From assembly GCA_025060195.1 (NCBI GenBank), contig JANXCQ010000003.1, forward strand, positions 126,722 through 190,721: a stretch of 64,000 nucleotides of DNA. The letters run 5' to 3'. Below the pieces are notes generated by a model. It was not told where the DNA came from, made no database searches, and saw nothing but the letters and a program-made list of their open reading frames with translations. The translations under genes were made by a program, and so were the position numbers. The stretch is from Gemmatales bacterium. Its GTDB lineage: Bacteria > Planctomycetota > Planctomycetia > Gemmatales > HRBIN36. This document shows positions 43,801-52,226 of this stretch, piece by piece. The stretch's first letter is position 1, and each line of letters begins with the position of its first letter.

Positions 43801-45249
43801 ATGTGGTTAGGTAATCGGCGCGAATTTGTGCGTGATGCGTTAGTGTTTGCGTCGGCAGCGGCGGTCTTAGGTCGCGACATGCGGGTACCAGCGCAGGAAC
43901 AACCTGCTTCCCGCAAGGTCGGTCCCAACGACCGAATTCGCGTCGCAGTCATTGGGTTTCACGGACAAGGCCGAGCGCATTTGACGGGTTTTGCCTCTTT
44001 ACCCGACACTGTGGTTACGGTGATGTGCGATTGCGACACAGCCGTGCCTGGCATGGAAGCGGTGAAGAAAACCTTAGCCGAAGTGGAGCGCCGTCAAGGT
44101 TTCATGCCCGAGTTCGTTCAGGACCTGCGCCGTGTCATGGAACGTAAGGATGTGGATGTAGTGTCCATCGCCACTCCCAATCACTGGCACGCCTTGGCCG
44201 CCATCTGGGCCATTCAGGCGGGGAAGGACGTATATGTGGAAAAACCTGTGAGCCACAATGTGTGGGAGGGTCGGCGTATTGTGGACTTCGCCCGGAAGTA
44301 TAACTGCATCGTGCAAACTGGGACACAGAGTCGCTCCATGGCAGGCATGCGCGAAATGTTGGCGTTCATTCACTCCGGAGGCATCGGGAAAGTTACGCTA
44401 GCTCGAGGCTTGTGTTACAAGCTGCGCCCCAGTATTGGGCCAAAGGTTACTGCGGAGCCGCCAAGAACCGTGGACTATGATTTGTGGCTGGGCCCTGCGC
44501 CCAAGAAACCTGTCACCCGCCGACGTTTCCATTACGACTGGCATTGGTTCTGGGACTATGGCAACGGCGACTTGGGCAACCAGGGGATTCACGAGATGGA
44601 TAAGGCTCGCTGGGGACTGCAGAAGAATACGCTTTGCAATGCGGTTATCAGCATCGGCGGCCGAGTTGGTTACGAAGACGCCGGCGAGACGGCCAACACA
44701 CAGATTTGCGTTTACGACTATGGCGATAGCCAGCTGATTTTTGAAGTGCGGGGCTTACCGACGAAAGACTTGCTCGGCTGCCGCATCGGCAACATTTGGT
44801 ACGGAGACAAAGGCTATGTGGTGAGCACGAATTATCAAAGCGGCGCTGCCTTTACGCCCGACGGCCAGCTAATCCGTAAGTTTGAAGGAGGCGGTAATCA
44901 TTTTGCGAACTTCATCCGCGCGGTGAAAAGTCGTCGGGTCAGCGAACTGACTGCGGACATCGAGGAAGGCCACCTGTCTAGCGCGCTGTGCCACTTGGGG
45001 AACATCAGCTATCGTTTGGGTAAGCCATATGCGCCCGGTATGGAAAAGGAACTGACAAAGGAAGGACAAGAGGCTTTTGCCCGGATGGTCGAGCATCTGC
45101 GGGAAAATAAGGTAACACAACTGGAACTGTTACGCGTCGGTCCTTGGCTCCAGTTTGATCCGAAGGTGGAACGATTTATCAACCACGCCGAGGCCAATGC
45201 CCTGCTGAGCCGCGATTATCGTAAGGGCTACGAAATTCCCAACAGCTGA
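43801..45249 (+). CDS. Gfo/Idh/MocA family oxidoreductase, Tat-exported
   Basis: A 482-residue NAD(P)-dependent oxidoreductase. The N-terminus NRREFVRDALVFASAAAVLG has a twin-arginine motif and hydrophobic core, so it is probably exported folded. The Rossmann domain begins IRVAVIGFHGQGRAHL (about 44-60), the EKP motif is in VYVEKPVSHNV, and the DWHWFWDYGNGDLGNQGIHEMDKARW region (in pieces) is typical of planctomycete members, including the HEMD block. These enzymes oxidise or epimerise sugars and derivatives. The true substrate is unknown. It is the first plus-strand gene of this group and ends 115 nt before the TusA gene start. Confidence 0.9.
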   Translation: MWLGNRREFVRDALVFASAAAVLGRDMRVPAQEQPASRKVGPNDRIRVAVIGFHGQGRAHLTGFASLPDTVVTVMCDCDTAVPGMEAVKKTLAEVERRQGFMPEFVQDLRRVMERKDVDVVSIATPNHWHALAAIWAIQAGKDVYVEKPVSHNVWEGRRIVDFARKYNCIVQTGTQSRSMAGMREMLAFIHSGGIGKVTLARGLCYKLRPSIGPKVTAEPPRTVDYDLWLGPAPKKPVTRRRFHYDWHWFWDYGNGDLGNQGIHEMDKARWGLQKNTLCNAVISIGGRVGYEDAGETANTQICVYDYGDSQLIFEVRGLPTKDLLGCRIGNIWYGDKGYVVSTNYQSGAAFTPDGQLIRKFEGGGNHFANFIRAVKSRRVSELTADIEEGHLSSALCHLGNISYRLGKPYAPGMEKELTKEGQEAFARMVEHLRENKVTQLELLRVGPWLQFDPKVERFINHAEANALLSRDYRKGYEIPNS

Positions 45250-45364
45250 AATTCGTCCGATGCACTCGCTTAGCCCAGTTTGCTCGAGTGGGTCCTCGTA
45301 CATTGATCAGGATGGCTGTCGTGCTTGCAGGCCAAGAGCACAGGGGTCAAGTGGGATCAACGCC

Positions 45365-45655
45365 ATGAAACTCGCGGCAGAACCTGTAGAGACGATTTGC
45401 GACGAGACGGGATGTGTCCATCGGGTGGACGCGCACTTAGATGTACGAGGGCTGATTTGTCCTGCGCCAGCACTAGAAAGTCTCAAGGCCACCGCTGCGC
45501 TGCGACCGGGCCAAGTGTTAGAAATTATCGGCGATTGGGTGGAATCGAAATTCGAGGTTCCCGCAGCGATTTTGCGGCCCGGTTTTAGCATCTTGGCCGT
45601 TTTGGAAGATGACGACTCGGATTTGTGGAAAATTTACGTCCGGCGCGACTACTGA
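45365..45655 (+). CDS. TusA-family sulfurtransferase
   Basis: A 96-residue protein when started at the ATG giving MKLAAEPVETICDE; a longer frame from 45260 is not favoured, because its extra part shows no conservation. The family signature LDVRGLICPAPALESLKA contains the sulfur-carrying cysteine C32 in the CPxP motif. TusA-like proteins relay sulfur as a persulfide for tRNA thiolation, molybdenum cofactor, or sulfur oxidation. A pair of extra cysteines (ETICDETGC) precedes the core and is not usual. The ferredoxin-like gene begins 14 nt downstream, an arrangement pointing to a joint electron and sulfur transfer step. Confidence 0.85.
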   Translation: MKLAAEPVETICDETGCVHRVDAHLDVRGLICPAPALESLKATAALRPGQVLEIIGDWVESKFEVPAAILRPGFSILAVLEDDDSDLWKIYVRRDY

Positions 45656-45669
45656 ACGGGTGGTTAGGC

Positions 45670-46746
45670 ATGAGTCGATTTCGCTTGACGGTGGTCTTGT
45701 CGCAAGCTCAAGGAAAGCATCCTGAGCGTCGGGCGTTAGAAGAGGCGATTGTCACGGGGCTGTTAGGTGACCCGCGGTTTGAGGTATCGGTGATTCCGCA
45801 CGTGTATGATCTTGAAGCCGACCATCCGGCACGGCTATTTCTCACAAGCGTGCGGGGAGACCTGGTAGTGTTGGCCTGGCTGTATCCCCGTGCGACCTTT
45901 TGGGTGTTAGACCGCGACGGCGTGCGGGGCCACTGGGGACAGACTCGATTAAGATCAGCAGATGAGAACCATGCAGAGCATAGTGCGACTGAGGATAAAA
46001 CGGCCTCCGAGAACAACGGGGCTCAGGAGGGTCAGAATGGTCGCGCTGCGCAAATGCGACCGCCGCCGCCAGAACGATTTATTTACTGCTTGGACTTACG
46101 CACGGCGGACAACGCCGAACCGTTTTTAGCGGAGATTCACCGAATCTATGAGGAAGCGGCAGCGCGTGCAGCGAAACGAGCCCAGGCCGAGGCGCCTTTA
46201 CTGGAATTAGGCCTACGTCGGCACCTGCCTGCCGACCGCGCCGGGATAGAAAGCGACGCGGCATCCAAAAGGTTCACGCCGGACGAGCTACTCCGTCCGC
46301 CAGCGCGACGTTGGTACCCAGTAATTGACTACTCGCGGTGCACGAATTGTTTAGAATGCCTGAACTTTTGTTTGTTTGGCGTATATAGCGTAACGGCCGA
46401 CGGGTTGATCTACGTTAACCAGCAAGACGAGTGTCGCAAGGGTTGCCCGGCTTGCAGTCGGGTATGTCCTGAACATGCGATTATGTTCCCCGAGTACAAA
46501 TCGCCCGCCATTGCCGGGGCGAGTTTCGGCGGGATAGAGTCGTTGAAGGTAGATTTGACGAAACTCTTCGGCGGGGCGGACGCGCTACGGATCGCGGCTG
46601 CCGAGCGGGATCGGGAGTTAATCGCTGCGGGCCGGCAAGCTGTCGGCATGACCGTGGGCATTCCGAAGCGTCAAGCACACAAGCCGAACGCTCCAAAAGA
46701 TGACTTAGACCAGCTTTTAGACCAACTAGACGCCGCCGATTTATAG
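45670..46746 (+). CDS. Ferredoxin-type protein with two [4Fe-4S] sites and a unique N-terminal domain
   Basis: A 358-residue protein from the ATG giving MSRFRLTVVLSQAQG. Residues about 1-95 look like a small alpha/beta domain (LTVVLSQAQGKHPERRALEE, VIPHVYDLEADHP, GDLVVLAWLYPRA) that resembles no family I can name. A charged linker with EDKTASENNG follows. The C-terminal part has two cysteine clusters: C224, C227, C230, C234 (CTNCLECLNFC) and C255, C259, C262, C266 (CRKGCPACSRVC, with P following), as in two-cluster ferredoxins. Residues after the second cluster form a short helical tail. Immediately upstream is TusA, and two bases downstream the GGCT-like gene. A role as an electron donor to sulfur transfer is only inferred. 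Confidence 0.75.
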   Translation: MSRFRLTVVLSQAQGKHPERRALEEAIVTGLLGDPRFEVSVIPHVYDLEADHPARLFLTSVRGDLVVLAWLYPRATFWVLDRDGVRGHWGQTRLRSADENHAEHSATEDKTASENNGAQEGQNGRAAQMRPPPPERFIYCLDLRTADNAEPFLAEIHRIYEEAAARAAKRAQAEAPLLELGLRRHLPADRAGIESDAASKRFTPDELLRPPARRWYPVIDYSRCTNCLECLNFCLFGVYSVTADGLIYVNQQDECRKGCPACSRVCPEHAIMFPEYKSPAIAGASFGGIESLKVDLTKLFGGADALRIAAAERDRELIAAGRQAVGMTVGIPKRQAHKPNAPKDDLDQLLDQLDAADL

Positions 46747-46748
46747 CT

Positions 46749-47261
46749 ATGCGCCATCTTTTTGTGTACGGAACGCTGCGTTGGTGTTTGCTGCCTGAGC
46801 CTTATCGGCCCCGCTGTGCACCTGGGGTAGCTCCGCCGTCGGCCCAGTTTGTCGGCGCACCCTTGTGGAACGAAGAGAATTTCCCCGGCTTGCTGCAAGC
46901 GGTGATGCAAAAGTTGAGCTATGCAGGCACTGGTCAGGTTTGGGGACGATTATATGACTTGGGGCCTTATCCGGGGGCAGTGTTGGAGAAGGATGCGGGG
47001 AGCGTTATTACGGGCGACGTTTATTACTTACCGCCGGACCCCGCGGTATTAGTCTCGCTGGATGCCTACGAGGATTATGATGCCCGTTACCCCGAACGCA
47101 GTTTATTCCGTCGAGTGCCGGTGAGCGTAACTATGCTGGGAGGCCAGCATTTGGATTGTTGGATTTATGTTTATAACGGCGACATTTCGCGGGCCAGGCT
47201 GATTCCGGACGGAGATTATCTCCAGTATCGACGTTGGAATTTTGCCGTGGCCACGCCCTAA
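46749..47261 (+). CDS. Gamma-glutamylcyclotransferase-like (AIG2/GGCT) protein
   Basis: A 170-residue protein with the family opening motif LFVYGTLRWC (YGTLR at residues about 7-11), the internal TGQVWGRLYDL strand, and LDAYEDYDARYPERSLFRR, which carries the conserved glutamate-bearing helix of the fold. GGCT-like enzymes release 5-oxoproline from gamma-glutamyl amines, amino acids or glutathione-like peptides; other family members have unknown targets. The start codon is two bases after the ferredoxin gene stop, so all three genes TusA, ferredoxin and GGCT likely form one operon. The gene is convergent with the floA partner gene, about 97 nt apart. Confidence 0.8.
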   Translation: MRHLFVYGTLRWCLLPEPYRPRCAPGVAPPSAQFVGAPLWNEENFPGLLQAVMQKLSYAGTGQVWGRLYDLGPYPGAVLEKDAGSVITGDVYYLPPDPAVLVSLDAYEDYDARYPERSLFRRVPVSVTMLGGQHLDCWIYVYNGDISRARLIPDGDYLQYRRWNFAVATP

Positions 47262-47358
47262 CTAGTTCAAAATCGCTGGCCCGAATAGTTTGGTATCCTG
47301 CCCGGCCGAGGAAATAAACTTCGACAGGCAGCGCCAATAGGGTGCGAGGCAGTTGGCA

Positions 47359-48006
47359 CTATCTCTGCCGGTGGGCTAACCAGACTAGTCCTTTCGGGGG
47401 TGCTAACAATTCTCGCAGGAGAAAGACTGCTCGCAGGTCCTCGGGGCGTTCTAAAAATCGGCTGATGGCGAGCAGCGCTGGTGTAGGACTGCGACGTGGG
47501 GTTTGTACGGGGGGAGTAAAGCCCGGTTCTGCTGTTGATGGCAAACGGCCTAGCTCAGCAGTTGGTTTCTCTGAGCGGGGAACAATAGCCGGCGATACCA
47601 CCGGAACGACCATTGGCGGCATAACGACCACAGCTTCGCCCGTTGGCGGTTTTGGTGCGGTGGAGGGCTCCGGCTCGGGAACCACGACGACAACGGGGGG
47701 AGTACCCACCACGCGGGGGCGAGGGCGACCTCCGGAGCGTGCGCGCTCTCGGCGCCGCTGAAGGAGATATTCCTCCAAATTGCTGCGGGGCCGCGCTTCC
47801 CCTGGGACAGGAAGCACCACAGGAGGTTTGTCGCGCTGTTGTCCGGCGATTACCTCGGGAGTAACTACGGGCTCAGTCCCTTGAGGACGTTTCGGCCGCA
47901 CAGCAGGCGGTGGCGCCGCGGGACGTAACGCGGAAGACAACACCCAGACCAGAAAGGCAATGATCGGAATCAGGTAAATGACCCAATCAGCTGCGGCTAA
48001 CATCAT
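47359..48006 (-). CDS. Single-pass proline-rich membrane protein next to floA
   Basis: A 215-residue protein with one N-terminal transmembrane helix (DWVIYLIPIIAFLVWVLSSAL, about 7-27 in two pieces) and a long cytoplasmic or periplasmic tail rich in P, V, R and A, including RPAAPPPAVRPKRPQGTEP and EPEPSTAPKPPTGEAVV. The final fifty residues are more ordered and helical, with LLAISRFLERPEDLRAVFLLRELL. No domain is recognised. Its start is 9 nt after the floA stop, so it is very likely co-translated. It could be a partner or anchor of the flotillin. No enzymatic motif is visible. Confidence 0.65.
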   Translation of the reverse strand: MMLAAADWVIYLIPIIAFLVWVLSSALRPAAPPPAVRPKRPQGTEPVVTPEVIAGQQRDKPPVVLPVPGEARPRSNLEEYLLQRRRERARSGGRPRPRVVGTPPVVVVVPEPEPSTAPKPPTGEAVVVMPPMVVPVVSPAIVPRSEKPTAELGRLPSTAEPGFTPPVQTPRRSPTPALLAISRFLERPEDLRAVFLLRELLAPPKGLVWLAHRQR

Positions 48007-48015
48007 GGTCTCCCA

Positions 48016-49089
48016 TTATTGCGGAGGCGGCGGCGGAGGTTGCCCCGTCCCTGGTTCGCGGCGCATTCCAAGACCGGCCACGGCCGAGCGCATTTCCGTG
48101 TCAGCTTGCAAGTTCCGCAAAGCATAGTAATCCATGACGCCGAGACGACCTTGCCGAAGGGCCTCAGCAATAGCCAGCGGGATTTGAGCTTCAGCTTCAA
48201 CCAGTTTGGCACGATTTTCCTCGACTTTGGCCCGCATCTCTTGTTCGTAAGCGACAGCAGCAGCGCGGCGTTGTTCTGCCTGGGCTTGGGCCACGCGCAG
48301 ATCTGCGGCGGCCTGATCCGCCCGTAACTTCGCACCCACGTTCTCCCCGACCTCGACATCGGCAATGTCTACTGAAACGATATCAAACGCAGTTTGTGCG
48401 TCCAAGCCCATGGCCAGCACTTCCTTCGAGATAATGCTCGGATTGGCCAAGACCTGCTTATAATCGTCGGCTTGACCGATGGCGGAGACGATACCTTGCC
48501 CAACGCGGGCGATGATGGTTTCCTCGGTAGCGCCGCCCACTAGACGGTCGAGTTTTGTTCGCACCGTCACTCGTGCCTTGACTTTGAGCTGAATGCCATC
48601 CTTAGCGACGGCATCTAAAGTACGCGTGCCTTTGGTTGGGTCGGGACAATCAATGACTTTCGGGTTGACGCTAGTACGCACCGCATCGAGCACGTCACGC
48701 CCCGCCAGGTCAATAGCAGCGGCGCGGTTCCACGGGAGATCAATCCCCGCTTTATAGGCAGCAATCACCGCGGCGGCAGTTTTTGGCACATTGCCGCGCG
48801 CCAGATAATGGGCTTCCAGGTCACGCGTCTCCACGCGCACGCCCGCTTGCACTAAGGCAATCTTTTGTTGCACGATGAGCCGATAGTCCACCTTGCGTAG
48901 CATCATGCCGATCATGTCAATCAGCCCAACGCCAGCTCCAGTCAACCATGACTGAATCCACAGGTTGAAAAAACGGAAGAACAATAGTAGGAAGATAAAG
49001 CCGACAAGCCCTGCTACGGCCAACAGGATGTACAGCCAGACTAACCCATCCCGAATTTGTGCTAAGAGCAAGTATGTCGCATCACCCAT
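48016..49089 (-). CDS. floA: Flotillin-like protein FloA
   Basis: A 357-residue membrane-associated SPFH-type protein that forms lipid-raft-like microdomains. A hydrophobic hairpin ([21 protein letters not shown], about 18-39 in pieces) is followed by [23 protein letters not shown] (in pieces) and the conserved [20 protein letters not shown] region, then the coiled-coil part with [19 protein letters not shown] and the C-terminal end [18 protein letters not shown]. Length and blocks match the YqfA/FloA family. In many bacteria floA follows an NfeD-like gene, but none is found upstream within this window. A proline-rich membrane protein is encoded directly downstream. Confidence 0.93.
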   Translation of the reverse strand: MGDATYLLLAQIRDGLVWLYILLAVAGLVGFIFLLLFFRFFNLWIQSWLTGAGVGLIDMIGMMLRKVDYRLIVQQKIALVQAGVRVETRDLEAHYLARGNVPKTAAAVIAAYKAGIDLPWNRAAAIDLAGRDVLDAVRTSVNPKVIDCPDPTKGTRTLDAVAKDGIQLKVKARVTVRTKLDRLVGGATEETIIARVGQGIVSAIGQADDYKQVLANPSIISKEVLAMGLDAQTAFDIVSVDIADVEVGENVGAKLRADQAAADLRVAQAQAEQRRAAAVAYEQEMRAKVEENRAKLVEAEAQIPLAIAEALRQGRLGVMDYYALRNLQADTEMRSAVAGLGMRREPGTGQPPPPPPQ

Positions 49090-49356
49090 GATCGCTCCTT
49101 TCTCCTTAGGACGATAAACGGGTTTTTACTCTAATCGCGTTATACGAAGCATGCTCCTGGACCATCATCGTCCCAGTCGAGGGCCTGCCCTGGGATGGCT
49201 AGCCAAGCATGACGAAAATGCTAAGGTTTCGATATGCTGGCAACGCTGGGGCCTAGCTTTTGGACCGCCAAAGCCTATCGGGGCGCCCTCGTCAGAGTAA
49301 TCGTAGATTGACATCGGGTATTGTATATAAATCTGGCCGATTCCTTCACAAAGTAA

Positions 49357-50619
49357 TCAATGACCCAAGGGCATCAGGTTGCCAGATGAATCAAAGCACA
49401 TTTCCCGAGGCGGTCCCATAGGCTGGCAGTGCGTTTGGGGAGGACCCTTGTGGAAACACGCTTCCGAGGCTTCCACAAATTCCAGTTGCAGGGTATTGCG
49501 GATGCGCATGACCCGTGCCGCGCTGGGATCGTCCGGCGCCACGATAGACAAAGCTGCGTCCACCACCTCCCGGTCGGTCTCAAAATGAACCGGGATAAAC
49601 GCCCCCGCGGGGTAACCGGCGGTTAGACAGTTGATCACCGTAGCGCGATAATCCATCTTGCGAACTAAGCGGGAAGTCGTGAAATCCGCTAAGCCGATGC
49701 CCGTCGCGTTGCCCTGGGTCTTTTCCGAAAGGTCGCGAACAAAGATAAGTCGCATCTCGGGCTGGGGGATGTTACACGCGGACCGTAAAGCACGCTTACG
49801 GCCCACCACGTTTGTGTCCATGCCCGAGCCGCTAATTTCCTTACCGATTTCATCCACGATCAGCAGATCGGCTTGCATCCATGGTAGTTTGGGCAGCCAT
49901 TGGCGCGCTAAGGTTAATAATTGCTCCTCGCGCGACTCAAACTGTTCAGGCGGGATGGCTTCGATCAAAGCGGTTTCGTCGTAGGCGTTCTCCACGATGG
50001 CCAGACCAAAGGCGACTGATTTGCAGCCCAGAATGTGCCGAGCTACGGAACGCACTACCAAGTCATACGGATGGTGCAACAAGATACGATGGTATCGCAA
50101 AGCCCCCACATGTTTGCCCAAACCGATCATAAGCATTTTCAACAGTCCGCTCTCAATGGGGCCATGGAATGCCGTGTGGGGTTTAATGCGCGCCACTACG
50201 CCGATGTGGTCGGCCTCATAAGCGTAGCGGTCAAGCACGACAGGGAATCCTTCCGCTGTGCTCCCAAGCGTGACGACGTCCATCGTAGCACGAATCGGAG
50301 CTTCCACGAAGGACTCCGTGATGCCATACGATTGCAGTACGCTGCATTGACCTTCAGCGGTAGCGCCCCCATGACTGCCCATGGCGGGGACAATGAAGGG
50401 CTCGGCACCCAAGCGGCGTAAAAACCGCACCGTTTCACGTAAGATCACCGCAATGTGGGCGATGCCACGGCTCCCGGCGGTCAGGGCGACTGTTTGACCT
50501 GGACGAATGCGTCGGGATAAATCCAGCGTTTCTAAAGTTTGGTGCACCGCCTTGGCGACATCCGCAAGAAGCGGACGTTCAAACTCTTGCCGTACCAGCA
50601 CCATTTTTGGATAAGCCAT
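49357..50619 (-). CDS. Lactate-racemase (LarA/DUF2088)-like protein
   Basis: A 420-residue protein with the DUF2088/LarA N-terminal layout: GQTVALTAGSRGIAH (about 41-55), then PAMGSHGGAT (79-87), then ADHIGVVARIKPHTAFHGPIESG and KMLMIGLGKHVGA (in pieces). These blocks form the nucleotide/pincer-cofactor region in LarA. The KPHT lysine-histidine pair fits the family's pincer-attachment lysine and nearby histidines. LarA uses a nickel-pincer nucleotide, and LarB/C/E genes are not in this window. Many LarA homologues act on other 2-hydroxy acids, so substrate is unknown. It begins three bases after the Clp_N-ThiD2-ThiE fusion gene, implying one operon. Confidence 0.7.
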   Translation of the reverse strand: MAYPKMVLVRQEFERPLLADVAKAVHQTLETLDLSRRIRPGQTVALTAGSRGIAHIAVILRETVRFLRRLGAEPFIVPAMGSHGGATAEGQCSVLQSYGITESFVEAPIRATMDVVTLGSTAEGFPVVLDRYAYEADHIGVVARIKPHTAFHGPIESGLLKMLMIGLGKHVGALRYHRILLHHPYDLVVRSVARHILGCKSVAFGLAIVENAYDETALIEAIPPEQFESREEQLLTLARQWLPKLPWMQADLLIVDEIGKEISGSGMDTNVVGRKRALRSACNIPQPEMRLIFVRDLSEKTQGNATGIGLADFTTSRLVRKMDYRATVINCLTAGYPAGAFIPVHFETDREVVDAALSIVAPDDPSAARVMRIRNTLQLEFVEASEACFHKGPPQTHCQPMGPPREMCFDSSGNLMPLGH

Positions 50620-50622
50620 CCA

Positions 50623-52149
50623 TCAACTCCCCGAAGCACCTTCCAGGAACCGTCGCAGTTCCCGTACGACGGCACGCGGATTCTCAGAGCGGCAAACCAC
50701 CGATGAGACCGCGATACGCCGCAGCCCTGCTTCCACCACTTGAGCTACGTTGGCAGAGGTGATGCCGCCGATAGCAAAGGCGGGAAGCGTGGTTTCTTTC
50801 GCGGCTTGACGCACGTATTCCAAACCTGCTAACTCGCTGATGGATTTTGTTGTAGTAGGGAAAACCGGGCCGACGCCGACATAATTTGCCCCGCTTTCGA
50901 CGGCATGTCGAAGTTGCTCCAGATTGTGAGTGCTCAGGCCGATGAGCTTCTGAGCGCCGACTAAGCGTCGCACTTGCGATATCGGTAAGTCCGTTTGACC
51001 CAGATGGACGCCGTCCGCCTGGACCAGCACTGCTACATCGGGGCGATCGTTAACGGTAAACAGTGCTCGGGCTTCGCTGGTCCATCGGCGCAGTTGCTCG
51101 GCCCGGCGTAGCAGTTCTCGGTCGGGAAGGTTTTTTTCACGCAACTGTATCATGTCGGCCCCGCCTGCCAGAACCTCCTTCACTGTGGTTTCTAACGGTT
51201 GAGCACAGAGGGCGCCTGTGATAATAACACACAGTCGGCAATGGGCCAGAGCTTCCTGGCTGGCTTGCAAGATTAAAGTTGCCTTTTCTAGGGTATAGCA
51301 GCGATACCGTAATGGCGCCAGGCGGGCTGCGAGGTCGGCGTCGTGTAAACGTAAAGCTTCCTCTATAGTACGCAGCGCTTCCTGCAACCGACTGCAATTG
51401 ACTCGAACTAGGTGCGCAAACGAATAACGGCGTGCTACCTCCTCCCCTGCGGCGGTACCAACGTCGCCCGGAGTGTCGCGTGCTACGGTCAGAGGCAAAT
51501 TGCTTTGGCTCACCAGTTCCGACAATTCATGACGCAGGAGCCGCCAATCGCGGTGCAGGCCTGGATCGTTGAGGACAAATCGGCAGTAATCTTCGACCAC
51601 CCGGCAAGCCTCGCGGGCACGGTTGAAATTGGCGTCCACGATGCGGGCCAGGGAATAGCTCTCCGGAGAGGGGGTCATCTGTAAGGGCTCGTCTAAGCTG
51701 AGTGTAGTCGCTTCGGGTTGTACTCGGGTCTGCAAGCGTTCCAGAGGTAAGCCCAGTCGTTCCAGACAGCCGCGACAATGCTCATCGGCCTGGGCCAAGG
51801 CAACCAAGACGTATTCGCTGGCCACAGTACTTTCTCCCGTGTGCTCACGAGCCAATCGTTTCGCCGCCCGCAACACGCGAAAAAATCCCTGAATCAATCG
51901 AGGTAAGTCGGTGTCCTCAACCAAAGGCGTCGGCGGAAAAACAGGCAACACTTTTTGCTCCAAAAGTTGCAAACATAACTCATCCCGCGAGATACCAAAC
52001 TCGGCTAAGATCGTAGCCACTCGTCCCTCAGGTTCTAGGCAGAGCGCACATAATAAATGCGCAGGTCGGGGCGGTTCGGCCAAATGCTCTGCCAGCCAAT
52101 GTGCCTGAGCTAGAGCACGCAAGACGGCGGGAGTGACCTCGGGAAGCAT
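50623..52149 (-). CDS. thiE: Clp_N - ThiD2 - thiamine phosphate synthase fusion
   Basis: A 508-residue protein with three parts. Residues about 1-145 form two Clp_N-type repeats: HLLCALCLEPEGRVATILAE (31-50) and SEYVLVALAQADEHCRGCLE (111-130), each preceded by an A-x-x-L-A helix. Residues about 165-300 match the ThiD2 domain that precedes ThiE in cyanobacteria and planctomycetes (IVDANFNRAREACRVVEDYC). Residues about 305-508 are a complete ThiE barrel: IQLREK (334-339), NDR (367-369), VHLGQTD (381-387), GVGPVFPTTTK (426-436) and GGI (461-463). ThiE joins HMP-diphosphate and thiazole phosphate to make thiamine phosphate. The Clp_N domain, normally the adaptor/substrate port of ClpA/B/C, is unexpected here. 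It lies between pyrK and the LarA-like gene. Confidence 0.87.
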   Translation of the reverse strand: MLPEVTPAVLRALAQAHWLAEHLAEPPRPAHLLCALCLEPEGRVATILAEFGISRDELCLQLLEQKVLPVFPPTPLVEDTDLPRLIQGFFRVLRAAKRLAREHTGESTVASEYVLVALAQADEHCRGCLERLGLPLERLQTRVQPEATTLSLDEPLQMTPSPESYSLARIVDANFNRAREACRVVEDYCRFVLNDPGLHRDWRLLRHELSELVSQSNLPLTVARDTPGDVGTAAGEEVARRYSFAHLVRVNCSRLQEALRTIEEALRLHDADLAARLAPLRYRCYTLEKATLILQASQEALAHCRLCVIITGALCAQPLETTVKEVLAGGADMIQLREKNLPDRELLRRAEQLRRWTSEARALFTVNDRPDVAVLVQADGVHLGQTDLPISQVRRLVGAQKLIGLSTHNLEQLRHAVESGANYVGVGPVFPTTTKSISELAGLEYVRQAAKETTLPAFAIGGITSANVAQVVEAGLRRIAVSSVVCRSENPRAVVRELRRFLEGASGS

Positions 52150-52226
52150 GGACTAGTCCAACCGCTTTATCATCCGCCGGTCGACTGTTTTCGCGGCAGC
52201 AATCCGCACCTGGACAGCACTCGCGA

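Noticed and set aside
48003-48365. Minus-strand frame within floA
   Set aside because: It is a shadow of the floA coding sequence in another frame.
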